The position numbers and the translations under genes are program-made. The notes under the pieces were generated by a model that worked only from the letters and a program-made list of their open reading frames with translations, did no database searches and was not told the DNA's origin. Positions 24,974 to 33,430 of a stretch of DNA of 53,691 nucleotides are shown here, in pieces (within the stretch, counting starts at the first letter, position 1; each line of letters starts with the position of its first letter). This DNA comes from Streptomyces carpinensis (GTDB lineage Bacteria; Actinomycetota; Actinomycetes; Streptomycetales; Streptomycetaceae): the NCBI RefSeq assembly GCF_002154505.1, contig NZ_MUBM01000022.1, positions 1 to 53,691 of the forward strand. Reading direction: 5' to 3'.

Positions 24974-26689
24974 TCACGAGTCGGTGATCTTGTAGGCCTT
25001 CATCTTGCGGTAGATCGTCGCCCGGGACAGGCCGAGTATCTCCGCGGCGCGGGAACGGTTCCCGTCGGCTTCCCGCAACGCCCGGGAGATCGCCTCGAGC
25101 TCGGCACGCTCGATCATGGTCAGTGCGCGGGAACCCTGGATCCGCTCCGGCAGGTCACTGGGCAGGACGTATCCGCGTTTGCCGGCAAGGGCCAACCCCT
25201 CGACGACGTTGTGGAGTTCCTTGAGGTTGCGGGGCCACTGGTATCCGGTGAGCAGGTCGAGGGTCTCCGCATGGGGTTCCAGACCGACTCCCGGCATGGC
25301 CCGGTCCGTGAAGTAGCGCCACAGAGCGGGCAGGTCGGCGGTGCGCTCCCGCAGCGGCGGAACCCACACGTGTGACGCCCCGAGACCGACCGCCGTCTCC
25401 TCGGCCTCCGCGGCCGAGCGCAGCGTGGCGGTGAGCATCACGGGCCCCTTCAGAACGCTCATCTCCAACAGCCCGGCCAGCGCGATTCTGGCCGCCGGGT
25501 CGAGGGCGTCGATCCCCTTGACGATCACGGGCGCTCCGCCTTGCAGCCGCTCCGCGATGCTGCGAAGCCATCGCTTCCCGCCGATCAGGGTTCGCTCCAC
25601 CGTGTCGATCACGATGTGGGCACCTGGTCCGGGATCGCCGGAACGGAACGGGAGCCCCAGGGCGAGCGACGTCTTCCCGACGCCGGCCTCGCCGGCGATC
25701 ACCACCGGCCGCGTCGCCTCCCGCCTTCGTGCGACCGCGTGCACAGCCGCCATCCAGTCCGGCGAGCGTCCGATCAGCTGCATGCGGGCCGGCCCCAGGG
25801 CGGTGGTGGTCGAGGTCCTGCCCCGCTGCAGGGACACGATCGCCCCGGCGCCCGTCTCGACGGGGGCCAGCCGGACCTCGGTCAGGCCGCCGGAGAGCTC
25901 GATGATGAACCGGCCACCGGATTGCCGCTGGACCAGCTCGCCGAGCGCCGCGATATCCGCGCTGGACAGGCGGGCAGCGCCCTGGCTCTGCATGATCAGT
26001 CCCTGCGGACCGAAGCCGACCACCGCGCCGGCCTTCGCCTTCGAGGCCTCCAGGAATGCCTGGAAGACCGCCCGGGCCTGAGGGGAGGCCACATCGAGGA
26101 GATGCTGCTGCAACTGGTCCGCGACCGTTTTGACCATGGGCCGCAGCAGCGAACGGCCCTCGATGAGCCCGCTGGACAACGTCACCACAGCGACGATCTT
26201 CTGGGTCAGCGGGTGCCGGATCGGCGTGCCGGTACAGACGGCGTCGTTGTACATGTCCGCGTAGTGCTCCGCGCCGGTGATCTGCACGCACTGCCCGGTC
26301 GCCAAGGCCGTACCGACACCGTTGGTGCCCACGAGCGACTCGTCCAGGACGGCACCGCGGTCGGTGCCGACCCTTTCGAAGTGGCGCCATGCGTCATGGT
26401 CTGCGGCCCAACGACCGAGGATACGGCCCTGGGCGTCCGCGAGCAGAAGGCCGACGCCCGTTCCCGACAAGTCGGCGGAGAAACGTGACATCGGCGCCTG
26501 AAACAGATCCAGAAGATGCTGATCTAGCTCATCCACCGCCACATGCGGCACCTCGCGGACGTTGGTCGGCACACCGAGCGCCTCCCGGGAACGCTCCCAG
26601 GATCTCAGCAGCGCAGGCGCCACATTGATGCGGTCGGTGTTGCCTGTCAACCATTCGTCTTTGAGTGCGTTGACTGGCCCAGTCGACAT
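24974..26689 (-). CDS. AcoR-like GAF/AAA/Fis transcriptional regulator without GAFTGA loop
   Basis: This 571-residue protein starts at ATG 26689 with a purine-rich GGAAGGGAAGGG upstream. Residues ~75-200 are a GAF-type sensor (GTGVGLLLADAQGRILGRW, SLVGTNGVGTAL). Residues ~310-500 are an AAA+ module with Walker A AGEAGVGKTSL and the WVPPLRERTADLPALW segment. The last ~45 residues are a Fis helix-turn-helix (EADGNRSRAAEILGLSRATIYRKM). It resembles bacterial enhancer-binding proteins, but the GAFTGA loop that contacts sigma-54 is absent, fitting Streptomyces, which lacks sigma-54. In actinobacteria such AcoR-like proteins control ketone, diol and alkane genes, so it is the prime candidate regulator of the monooxygenase and transporter operons. 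Confidence 0.88.
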   Translation of the reverse strand: MSTGPVNALKDEWLTGNTDRINVAPALLRSWERSREALGVPTNVREVPHVAVDELDQHLLDLFQAPMSRFSADLSGTGVGLLLADAQGRILGRWAADHDAWRHFERVGTDRGAVLDESLVGTNGVGTALATGQCVQITGAEHYADMYNDAVCTGTPIRHPLTQKIVAVVTLSSGLIEGRSLLRPMVKTVADQLQQHLLDVASPQARAVFQAFLEASKAKAGAVVGFGPQGLIMQSQGAARLSSADIAALGELVQRQSGGRFIIELSGGLTEVRLAPVETGAGAIVSLQRGRTSTTTALGPARMQLIGRSPDWMAAVHAVARRREATRPVVIAGEAGVGKTSLALGLPFRSGDPGPGAHIVIDTVERTLIGGKRWLRSIAERLQGGAPVIVKGIDALDPAARIALAGLLEMSVLKGPVMLTATLRSAAEAEETAVGLGASHVWVPPLRERTADLPALWRYFTDRAMPGVGLEPHAETLDLLTGYQWPRNLKELHNVVEGLALAGKRGYVLPSDLPERIQGSRALTMIERAELEAISRALREADGNRSRAAEILGLSRATIYRKMKAYKITDS

Positions 26690-26724
26690 GCCCTTCCCTT
26701 CCTAAGGCAGAGCCGGAGCATAAT

Positions 26725-26753
26725 GCGAAATCGCATACATAGCGCTATTTCGC
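26725..26753. promoter_or_regulatory. dyad upstream of the AcoR-like gene
   Basis: GCGAAAT at 26725-26731 is inversely repeated as ATTTCGC at 26747-26753 around an AT-rich centre, 36-64 bases upstream of the regulator start. The position fits an operator or promoter element for autoregulation. Confidence 0.4.
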
Positions 26754-26768
26754 GATCATCCTGTAATA

Positions 26769-26805
26769 ATGATCCGGGATCGACGAGCATCGATCCCCGG
26801 ATCAT
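26769..26805. terminator. hairpin terminator after the GntR gene
   Basis: Bases 26769-26783 pair with 26790-26805 over 15 bp with one extra C, closing a 6-base loop. It begins 18 bases downstream of the GntR stop (minus strand), as expected for its terminator, and insulates the AcoR-like gene that is read in the same direction. Confidence 0.65.
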
Positions 26806-26822
26806 GCGAGTCGCCGACGGCC

Positions 26823-27497
26823 TCAGGCCAGACGACGGTGATACTCATCGACAGCCAGCGCTGCTGCGCCGTGGACATGGTGCTCGCACGCGGCTCGCGC
26901 CGCGGCGGCGTCACACGCAACAGCTGCGGCTTCGACGATGCGGCCGAATTCCTCGAACGAGATCCGTGCCCGTTTGTCGTCCATGAACGCGTAGCGACGA
27001 AAGATCTGGACCCGAGCGTGAACGCGGGCGACATCCTCGGCAAGGACCGCGTTGCCGGCACCTTCGAGCAGGAGCCCGTAGAACCGCTCGTTCGCCTCCT
27101 CTCGAGTCTTGATGGTGCCCCTGAGGTAGGTCGTCTCCATCTCGATCAGGAGCTCTCGCAACTCGCGCTTCACCTGCTCCGACGCGCGGGCCGCGAAGAG
27201 TTCGCCCACCAGGCCCTCGAGCGCGCGTCGTACCTCGTAGATCTGCTCGATGTCCCGCGGCGTCAACACGGTCACGACTGGACCGTGGTGGGCGACCACC
27301 GTCACCAGCCGCTCGGCCTCCAGTTGGCGCAGCGCTTCTCTGACCACGGTGCGTGAGACTTCGTAGGCCTCGCACAGGGCGCTCTCGCGCAGGGCGTCGC
27401 CGGGCTGGAAGGTCCCGCTCAGGATGTCTTCACGAAGCAGACGTGTGATCTGCTGCCGCAGCGGCGCCGCATGCCGAGTCAGTCTCGAAGTGCTCAT
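26823..27497 (-). CDS. GntR-family (FCD/FadR subgroup) transcriptional regulator
   Basis: This 224-residue regulator has an N-terminal winged helix (~10-75; LREDILSGTFQPGDALRES, VSRTVVREALRQLEAE) and an all-helical FCD ligand domain (~95-220) with the metal-ligand type residues ALEGLVGELFAARA, RFYGLLLEGAG, EEFGRIVEAA and ACEHHVHGA. FCD regulators sense small acids and usually repress. It is divergent from the aldehyde dehydrogenase operon, and a palindrome stands in the gap, so it most likely controls that operon and itself. Confidence 0.9.
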   Translation of the reverse strand: MSTSRLTRHAAPLRQQITRLLREDILSGTFQPGDALRESALCEAYEVSRTVVREALRQLEAERLVTVVAHHGPVVTVLTPRDIEQIYEVRRALEGLVGELFAARASEQVKRELRELLIEMETTYLRGTIKTREEANERFYGLLLEGAGNAVLAEDVARVHARVQIFRRYAFMDDKRARISFEEFGRIVEAAAVACDAAAARAACEHHVHGAAALAVDEYHRRLA

Positions 27498-27609
27498 GAA
27501 GGGTCCCTCAACCTCTAACTGTTGCTTGCCAGGCCCAGCGGCTCTTGGGGCCCGTGAGGCACTGTCTCAAATCGATGCACCGGCCCATATCCCGCGCCCC
27601 GGCCCGTAG

Positions 27610-27634
27610 CGTATTACGAGATGACGGTAATACG
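27610..27634. promoter_or_regulatory. palindrome in GntR/aldehyde dehydrogenase promoter region, probable GntR operator
   Basis: CGTATTAC at 27610-27617 and GTAATACG at 27627-27634 are perfect inverse repeats 9 bases apart. The site lies 113 bases from the GntR start and 99 bases from the aldehyde dehydrogenase start. The AT-containing core stands out from GC-rich surroundings and fits the T-n-GT...AC-n-A style of FadR-type operators. Confidence 0.55.
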
Positions 27635-27732
27635 TCACCCCCGTGAACGCGCCGTGCTGCACCGGCGGCAGCCCCACCCGAGCCGGTTGGCTGCCGCCGC
27701 ACCCGCTGCCGCCGAAAGAGGAGGACCCTTCC

Positions 27733-29223
27733 ATGACGACACCGACCGCGCCGGTCACAGCACAGGTCCGCGGACGGGAGATACCCGTCGATCTGTACAT
27801 CGACGGTGCGTGGACACACGCCGCCGAGACGTTCTCGGTCATCAACCCCGCAACCGGTCAGACGATCGCCGAGGTCGCCGACGGCACCGTCGAGCAGTCA
27901 CTCGCCGCGCTCGATGCGGCCGTCGCCGCTCAGGACACCTGGCGTCACGTGCTGCCGCGCGAGCGTGCCGACCTCTTCCACCGCGCGCACCGGCTGCTCC
28001 TGCAGCGGGCCGACGAGATCGTCGAGACCATGACGCTGGAGAGCGGCAAACCGTTGGGCGAGGCCCGGGGCGAGTTCCAGCTCTCGGTCGACTTCTTCCT
28101 CTGGTACGCCGAGCAGATCGCCCACCTCCACGGCACCTACGCCCACGGCTCCCGAGGCGCCTACCGCGTCGTCACCACCCACCAGCCGGTCGGCCCGTGC
28201 CTCCTCATCACTCCGTGGAACTTCCCGCTGCTGATGATCGCCCGCAAGGCCGGCGCCGCACTCGCCGCCGGATGCACGGTCGTGGTGAAGTCCGCGAAGG
28301 AGACTCCGCTGACCTGCGCGCTGTTCGTGCAGGCGCTGCACGATGCCGGTTTCCCGGCAGGTGTGGTGAACCTCCTCCACACGACGACCTCGTCCAAGGT
28401 GTCGGCGGCGCTCATGGCGGACAGCCGTCTGCGCAAGGTGAGCTTCACCGGCTCGACCGGTGTGGGAAGCACCCTGCTGAGCCAGGCAGCTGCGAACATC
28501 ACCAATGCTTCGATGGAGCTCGGCGGCGACGGCCCGTTCATCGTGCTCGATGACGCCGACCTCGACCTGGCCGCCGAGCAGGCGATCGTGTGCAAGTTCC
28601 GCAACGCCGGTCAGGCGTGTGTGGCGGCCAACCGGATCATCGTCGACAGCCGCGTCACGGAAGAGTTCACGGCCAAGTTCGTCGCGTTGACCGAGAAGCT
28701 GAAGGTCGGCGACGGGTTCGACCCGGCCACAGAGGTCGGCCCGATCATCTCGGCCCAACAGCGCGACACCGTCAAGGAACTGGTCAACGGCTTCTCCGGG
28801 ATCGGCGCGACCCTGCTGACCGGGGGCAAGGAGGTGCCGGGCGACGGATTCTTCTTCGAGCCGACCGTCTTCTCGGTGACCGAGGCAGATGACGACCTTT
28901 GCCACCAGGAGCTGTTCGCCCCCATCGCGACGATCTACACCGTTGACTCGGTCGCCGAGGCGGTCAAGGTCGCCAACGACACCACCTACGGGCTTGCCGC
29001 GTACGTGTTCACCCGCAACGTGGACCGAGCCATCGCCGTGAGCGAGCGCCTCGATTTCGGCATGGTCGGCATCAACCGCGGCATCATGGCCGACCCCGCA
29101 GCGGCGTTCGGCGGCATCAAGGCCTCCGGCCTGGGCCGCGAAGGCGGACACGAGGCGATCTATGAGTTCCTCGAGCCCAAGTACCTCGCCATCACCGTGG
29201 ACGAGACGGAGGCAGGCCTGTGA
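27733..29223 (+). CDS. NAD(P)-dependent aldehyde dehydrogenase (succinate-semialdehyde dehydrogenase-like)
   Basis: This 496-residue enzyme starts at ATG 27733, just after a purine-rich AAAGAGGAGG. It shows the full ALDH layout: ITPWNFPLLMIARK, VSFTGSTGVGS cofactor loop, general base in MELGGDGPF, catalytic Cys in NAGQACVAANR, and ELFAPIATIY. Sequence style is GabD/succinate-semialdehyde type, which act on omega-oxo acids; 6-oxohexanoate or a similar chain is a fitting substrate here (inference). It is the first gene of a three-gene operon with GTGA overlaps to the iron alcohol dehydrogenase and then the hydroxyacyl-CoA dehydrogenase. Confidence 0.9.
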   Translation: MTTPTAPVTAQVRGREIPVDLYIDGAWTHAAETFSVINPATGQTIAEVADGTVEQSLAALDAAVAAQDTWRHVLPRERADLFHRAHRLLLQRADEIVETMTLESGKPLGEARGEFQLSVDFFLWYAEQIAHLHGTYAHGSRGAYRVVTTHQPVGPCLLITPWNFPLLMIARKAGAALAAGCTVVVKSAKETPLTCALFVQALHDAGFPAGVVNLLHTTTSSKVSAALMADSRLRKVSFTGSTGVGSTLLSQAAANITNASMELGGDGPFIVLDDADLDLAAEQAIVCKFRNAGQACVAANRIIVDSRVTEEFTAKFVALTEKLKVGDGFDPATEVGPIISAQQRDTVKELVNGFSGIGATLLTGGKEVPGDGFFFEPTVFSVTEADDDLCHQELFAPIATIYTVDSVAEAVKVANDTTYGLAAYVFTRNVDRAIAVSERLDFGMVGINRGIMADPAAAFGGIKASGLGREGGHEAIYEFLEPKYLAITVDETEAGL

Positions 29224-30458
29224 CCGCGTGCGTCGCATCCATCGGCGTCCTGCGCCAGCCCAAGACCGTTGTCTTCGGCCCTGGCGAACGGCGCCATCTG
29301 CCCCGTCTCCTGGCCGAGATCGGACGGCACGTCCTCGTCGTCACCGACGCCCGTATGGCGCAGGTGAGCGAGTTCAAGGACATGGTGACCGCCATCGAAG
29401 GGCAAGGCATCACGGTGTCGGTGTTCTCCGAGGCCGAGCCGGACCTGCCGCGCGAGAACGTACTGACCGTCGCCGACCGCTACGGCGACGCCGGCGTGGA
29501 TGCCCTGCTCGCGGTCGGCGGCGGCTCCTGCCTCGACCTGGCGAAGGTGTCCGCCGCCGTCCTGGCCCATGGCGGCGACGTCCGGGACTACTACGGCGAG
29601 TTCCTCGTCCCGGGCCCCGGGCTCCCGGTCATCACCGTACCCACCACCGCCGGCACCGGCGCCGAGGTCACCTGCATCTCGGTCGTCTTCGACCGGGACA
29701 GGGGCATGAAGGTCGGCGTGGCCAGCCCACACCTGGAGGCGTACGCCGCCGTCATCGACCCCGAGCTCACCGTCTCCTGCCCACCGGCACTCACCGCAGC
29801 CACGGCGGCCGACGCGCTGACCCACCTGGTCGAGACGTTCACCGACCGGGTCAAGGACGTGACGCCGGAGTTCCTGGCCAATCATCTCTACGTCGGGAAG
29901 AACCCGCTGACCGACATCTTCTGCCGCAGCGGCCTGACTCTGCTCAACTCGTCCCTGGAGGACGTGGTCGCTGACCCGTCCGACATCGAAGCACGCTCCG
30001 CCACCATGCTGGCCGCGTACAACGCAGGCATGGCCATCAACACCGCCGGTACCGCCGCGGCGCACGCGATCCAGTCCCCGATCGGTGCGCTGACCCACAC
30101 CTCGCACGGGTTCGGTGTCGGAGCGCTCCTGCCGTACGTGATGCGCTTCAACCTTCCGACCCGGATCGCGGAATTCGCCGAGATCGGGACACTGCTCGGT
30201 GCCGCGGACCCCGAGTCGACCCCGTTGGATCAGGCGAAGGCCGGCATCTCCCGCGTCGAGGCACTGCTGGAGACCGTCGGCTGCCCAACCGACCTGAAGA
30301 CGCTCGGCCTGGACCCGAAGGACTTCTCCTACGTGGCCGATCAGGCGATGCTCGCGACCCGCCTGACGGCCAACAACCCGCGCGATCTCACCCACGAGTC
30401 CGTCGTTGACATCCTGCAGCGCGGCTACGACAACGACCGCACCTGGTGGTCGGTGTGA
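29220..30458 (+). CDS. iron-containing alcohol dehydrogenase
   Basis: This 412-residue enzyme starts at GTG 29220 inside the stop of the aldehyde dehydrogenase (GTGA). It has the group III ADH features: GGGSCLDLAKV cofactor loop, TVPTTAGTGAEVT, DPELTVSCPPALTAATAADAL and the metal histidines in AAHAIQSPIG and THTSHGFGVG. These NAD(P)-linked enzymes oxidise primary alcohols to aldehydes. Adjacent to the aldehyde dehydrogenase it gives an alcohol-to-acid module, suitable for an omega-hydroxy acid released by the esterase (inference). Length is slightly above the usual ~380-390. Confidence 0.9.
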   Translation: MTACVASIGVLRQPKTVVFGPGERRHLPRLLAEIGRHVLVVTDARMAQVSEFKDMVTAIEGQGITVSVFSEAEPDLPRENVLTVADRYGDAGVDALLAVGGGSCLDLAKVSAAVLAHGGDVRDYYGEFLVPGPGLPVITVPTTAGTGAEVTCISVVFDRDRGMKVGVASPHLEAYAAVIDPELTVSCPPALTAATAADALTHLVETFTDRVKDVTPEFLANHLYVGKNPLTDIFCRSGLTLLNSSLEDVVADPSDIEARSATMLAAYNAGMAINTAGTAAAHAIQSPIGALTHTSHGFGVGALLPYVMRFNLPTRIAEFAEIGTLLGAADPESTPLDQAKAGISRVEALLETVGCPTDLKTLGLDPKDFSYVADQAMLATRLTANNPRDLTHESVVDILQRGYDNDRTWWSV

Positions 30459-31432
30459 CGAGCACAGCTGCAACACCGGCACGCGGCCCGATGGAGCCGG
30501 TCGCCGTCGCCGGCGCCGGCTCCATCGGGGTCGCCTTCGCGATCGTCTTCGCACGGGCCGGGCACGCGGTCCGAGTGTGGGACCCGTTCCCGGACGCTCT
30601 GGAGCGCGCCCACGGTGAGCTCTCCGATCGCCTTGACCAGTTGTCCGTACACGGCCTCGTCGAGAATCCGAACGCTGTGAGCGCGCGGGTCACGTTCACC
30701 CGCGACTTGGCGGAGGCAGTCGCGGGAGTAGCACTGGTGCAGGAATGTGCCCCGGAGCGGGTAGACCTCAAGCAAGACCTGATCCGGCGTGCGGCCCAGA
30801 ACGCGCCTGATCGAGCGGTGTTCGCCAGCTCGAGCTCAGCGATACGTCCCAGTCTCATCACAGCCGACCTGCCCGAAGGGCTGCCGGACCGGATCCTGGT
30901 CGGTCACCCCGGCAACCCGCCGTACCTCATCCCGGTGATCGAGCTCGTCCCCTCCTCCAACACGGCTACGTGGGCCGTCGAGCGCGCCCGGGCCATCTAC
31001 ACCGGCGCAGGACTACGCCCGATCACGGTCAACCATGAACCGGAAGGGTTCGTGTTCAACCGTCTTCAAGGCGCGGTACTGCGTGAGGCCTACTGCCTGG
31101 TCCGAGACGGGGTTGCGACCGTTGACGAGATCGACGAAGTCGTCCGCAGTGGTCTCGGGCGCCGGTGGAGTCTCATCGGCCCGTTCGAGACCGTCGACCT
31201 CAACACACGCGGCGGTCTTGAATCACACGCGGAGAAAATGGGACCCGCGTATGCGCGAATGGGCGCTGAGCGCGGTCAGGACGACCCATGGACGCCAGAA
31301 CTCGTGTCGACCGCAGTACGCCAGCGTCGCACTCTTCTCCCCCTCGACCGATGGGAAGAGCGAGTTCGCTGGCGAGACGAGCAGCTCATGCGGCTGACGC
31401 CACTGTGGGAGGACATTCGCGCCACCTCCTGA
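30455..31432 (+). CDS. 3-hydroxyacyl-CoA dehydrogenase family protein (lambda-crystallin/CryL-like)
   Basis: This 325-residue protein starts at GTG 30455, overlapping the previous stop (GTGA); an internal ATG (MEPVAVAGAG) is a possible later start. It has the NAD fold VAVAGAGSIGVAFAIVFARAG, the catalytic-His region VGHPGNPPYLIPVIELVP, and the helical C-terminal domain GFVFNRLQGAVLREAYCLV. The HPGNPPY form matches the L-gulonate 3-dehydrogenase/CryL branch more than FadB-type enzymes, so it may oxidise a 3-hydroxy acid or its CoA ester. Within the operon it could supply the hydroxyl-oxidation step before thiolysis (inference). Confidence 0.85.
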   Translation: MTSTAATPARGPMEPVAVAGAGSIGVAFAIVFARAGHAVRVWDPFPDALERAHGELSDRLDQLSVHGLVENPNAVSARVTFTRDLAEAVAGVALVQECAPERVDLKQDLIRRAAQNAPDRAVFASSSSAIRPSLITADLPEGLPDRILVGHPGNPPYLIPVIELVPSSNTATWAVERARAIYTGAGLRPITVNHEPEGFVFNRLQGAVLREAYCLVRDGVATVDEIDEVVRSGLGRRWSLIGPFETVDLNTRGGLESHAEKMGPAYARMGAERGQDDPWTPELVSTAVRQRRTLLPLDRWEERVRWRDEQLMRLTPLWEDIRATS

Positions 31433-31467
31433 GTTCCTCTCGGATCTTCACTTGTCGGATGCGCGGA

Positions 31468-31522
31468 TGGCTGGTTGAGGGACCTCGGACATGTGAACTG
31501 TCCGAGGCACCTCGACCAGCCA
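31468..31522. terminator. terminator hairpin after the dehydrogenase operon
   Basis: TGGCTGGT at 31468-31475 pairs with ACCAGCCA at 31515-31522, and the stem continues with CCTCGGAC pairing with GTCCGAGG around a 9-base loop, interrupted by small mismatches. It starts 36 bases after the stop codon at 31432. Confidence 0.75.
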
Positions 31523-31553
31523 ACGACTCCGACACGTTTTCCGTCTCCGTTGT

Positions 31554-31652
31554 AAGCTGATCTTCGACAAACACCGCAACGGACCCACCGGCACGATCAC
31601 GGTCGCCAGCCAGCTGCACTACTCCCGCTTCGTCGACATGTCACAGACCTGA
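31554..31652 (+). pseudogene. DnaB-type replicative helicase C-terminal fragment
   Basis: A 32-codon frame reads KLIFDKHRNGPTGTITVASQ then LHYSRFVDMSQT and stop. The KHRNGP-x-GT-ITVA...SRF pattern is the end of DnaB helicase (AK-RNGP-GT...FE). There is no start codon, and the upstream sequence is the terminator of the catabolic operon, so this is an orphan gene tail left by a deletion or insertion. Confidence 0.6.
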
Positions 31653-31897
31653 GGCCCCCGTTGCAGGGTCTCATCAGTTTTCGTGGCCAAATCTCACGAG
31701 CGATGGCCAAGCGATGGCATATCTGACACGAATCTGAGACTGGCAGGTCAAGCCGCCCACTCGTTTGGGTGATTGGGCTCTGATCCTGAGCTGACCCGAT
31801 TCGGGAAACACGTTGCCGCAGCCGCCCAGACGATCCCGGCTGAGGACGACGGTGAGAGGGAAACACCCATCCAAGCAGCGCGACAGCGGGAAGCTGC

Positions 31898-32464
31898 TCA
31901 GTGCCTCGTCTCGTACCTGGTCAGGACCACGCCGCCGGGAAACGCCCGCGTCTCCACCAAGTTCAGGTTCACCCAGCTGTCCAGCGCGGTGAAGAACGGC
32001 GTGCCGCTGCCCACCAGGACCGGCGCGGTGGCCAGCACGTACTCGTCGATCAGCCCGGCGCGCATGGCCGCCCCGGCGAGTGTCGCGCCGCCGATGTCCA
32101 TCGGGCCGCCGTCCTCGGCCTTGAGCCGGCTGATCTCGGCGACTGCGTCGCCGGTGACCAGGCGGGTGTTCCAGTCGACCTTGTCGATCGTCGAGGAGAA
32201 CACCACCTTCGACATGTCCCGCCAGCGGCGCGCGAACTCGATCTCCGTCGGGGTGGCGTTCGGCTGCTGGTCGCCGGTCGGCCAGTAGGAGCTCATCGTC
32301 TGCCACAGCTTGCGCCCGTACAGCGTCAGGTCGGTCGCCTGCAACTGGTCGGACCAAAACTGGAACAGCTCGTCGCTCGGCGGCCCGCCCCAGCCGATGT
32401 CGTCGCCGGGCGCGGCGATGTAGCCGTCCAGGGTCAGGTTCATGCCGTAGATCAATTTCCGCAT
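31898..32464 (-). CDS. dihydrofolate reductase/RibD C-terminal family protein
   Basis: This 188-residue protein starts at ATG 32464 with GGAAGG 7 bases upstream. It shows the RibD_C/DHFR-like fold: KLIYGMNLTLDGYIAAPGD, LTLYGRKLWQTM, KVVFSSTIDKVDWNT, MDIGGATLAGAAMRAGLIDE and PVLVGSGTPFF. The family contains NADPH-dependent reductases of mostly unknown substrate, common in Streptomyces. No riboflavin or folate genes are nearby. It is flanked on both sides by copies of short sequence repeats (see findings), suggesting it arrived or was enclosed by a mobile event. Confidence 0.88.
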   Translation of the reverse strand: MRKLIYGMNLTLDGYIAAPGDDIGWGGPPSDELFQFWSDQLQATDLTLYGRKLWQTMSSYWPTGDQQPNATPTEIEFARRWRDMSKVVFSSTIDKVDWNTRLVTGDAVAEISRLKAEDGGPMDIGGATLAGAAMRAGLIDEYVLATAPVLVGSGTPFFTALDSWVNLNLVETRAFPGGVVLTRYETRH

Positions 32465-32705
32465 GGTGCCAGCCTTCCGTGAGTCGGTCTCACGCGTACA
32501 GACCGGCGCAACGCGGGAAACTCATCGGTGCGCGATCTGAGCTCGCATGTAGTCCTCGTGCTCGGTGGCTCAGCCTCAGACTCATCGTTCCGCCGAGGAA
32601 ATGGCATCGATCTGAGACTGATCTTGGGTGACATCGCGGTGAGACAACAGAGAACCGGCAGGTCACAGAAGATCGACATGTCATGGGCGGCGAGACCCTG
32701 CACCC

Positions 32706-33002
32706 GTGACCTACCGCAAAACACCCGCCAACCTCGACACTCTCAAGAAGGAAGCGGAGGCGATCAGCCACGCCCTTCTCTCCCGGGGCCAAGCAGAATC
32801 TCAGCCGCATACCGACATCGCGGTCATTTTCGAGCTGATCAGCTCCGCGCAGGCCCACCTGGAGGAGGTTCGCGTGGGCTCTTACGAGGACGAGCTGGAA
32901 CGCACCCCCCTCGACCTGGCAGCCGCCTATGCATCCCTCGCCAAGGTCGGCGCGCGCGCCGTCGCAGTGCGCATGGGCATCGCGGATTTGCCGAAGAACT
33001 GA
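32706..33002 (+). CDS. small hypothetical protein
   Basis: This 98-residue helical protein starts at GTG 32706. It shows a strongly Streptomyces-like codon pattern and no signal peptide or membrane segment. Sequence such as LDTLKKEAEAISHALLSRGQ and LDLAAAYASLAKVGARAVAV predicts three to four helices. I do not recognise the family. It lies ~107 bp before the XRE gene that overlaps tap, so it may belong to the telomere locus. Confidence 0.55.
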   Translation: MTYRKTPANLDTLKKEAEAISHALLSRGQAESQPHTDIAVIFELISSAQAHLEEVRVGSYEDELERTPLDLAAAYASLAKVGARAVAVRMGIADLPKN

Positions 33003-33109
33003 TCATTAAGCGGGGTTAGGCAGGGACGTTCTTCTGGTCCGTGGAGCGGCCACCAATTATCATGCATTATTCACATGGAAGATGCGGAAGAAGGGGTATC
33101 CTTGGTGCT

Positions 33110-33430
33110 ATGGGTATGAGCCTGGAGGAGCGAGTGCGGTCGGCTGTGGCCGCGCTCCTGCACGCGACCGGGGAGTCGCAGACGGAGCTCGGCGCCGCCC
33201 TGGGAGTGAGCCAGGCTCAGGTGAGCCGCCGTCAGTCGGGGGCTGCGGCTTGGAGTCTGGCCGACTGCGACGCGGTGGCCGCCCACTACGGCATCGACGC
33301 TCTCGATCTCCTGGCCGGCCCCACGCGGGCAACGGAGTCGCTGCCCGCGCACCGCCGCCGTGCCCCCCGCCGCCACATCGACGGCACGCGCTCTGCGCCG
33401 GCACCGAGCGGCGGAAGGGAGATCCGGTGA
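33110..33430 (+). CDS. XRE-type helix-turn-helix protein overlapping tap
   Basis: This 106-residue protein starts at ATG 33110 (a second ATG follows two codons on). Residues ~15-65 form a Cro/CI-type HTH: GESQTELGAALGVSQAQVSR, then SLADCDAVAAHYGIDALDLL. A basic, Pro/Arg-rich tail follows (AHRRRAPRRHIDGTRS). Its stop overlaps the GTG of the next gene (GTGA), so the two are translationally coupled. A small DNA-binding protein coupled to tap suggests an autoregulator or an accessory telomere-binding factor; this is inference. Confidence 0.8.
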   Translation: MGMSLEERVRSAVAALLHATGESQTELGAALGVSQAQVSRRQSGAAAWSLADCDAVAAHYGIDALDLLAGPTRATESLPAHRRRAPRRHIDGTRSAPAPSGGREIR

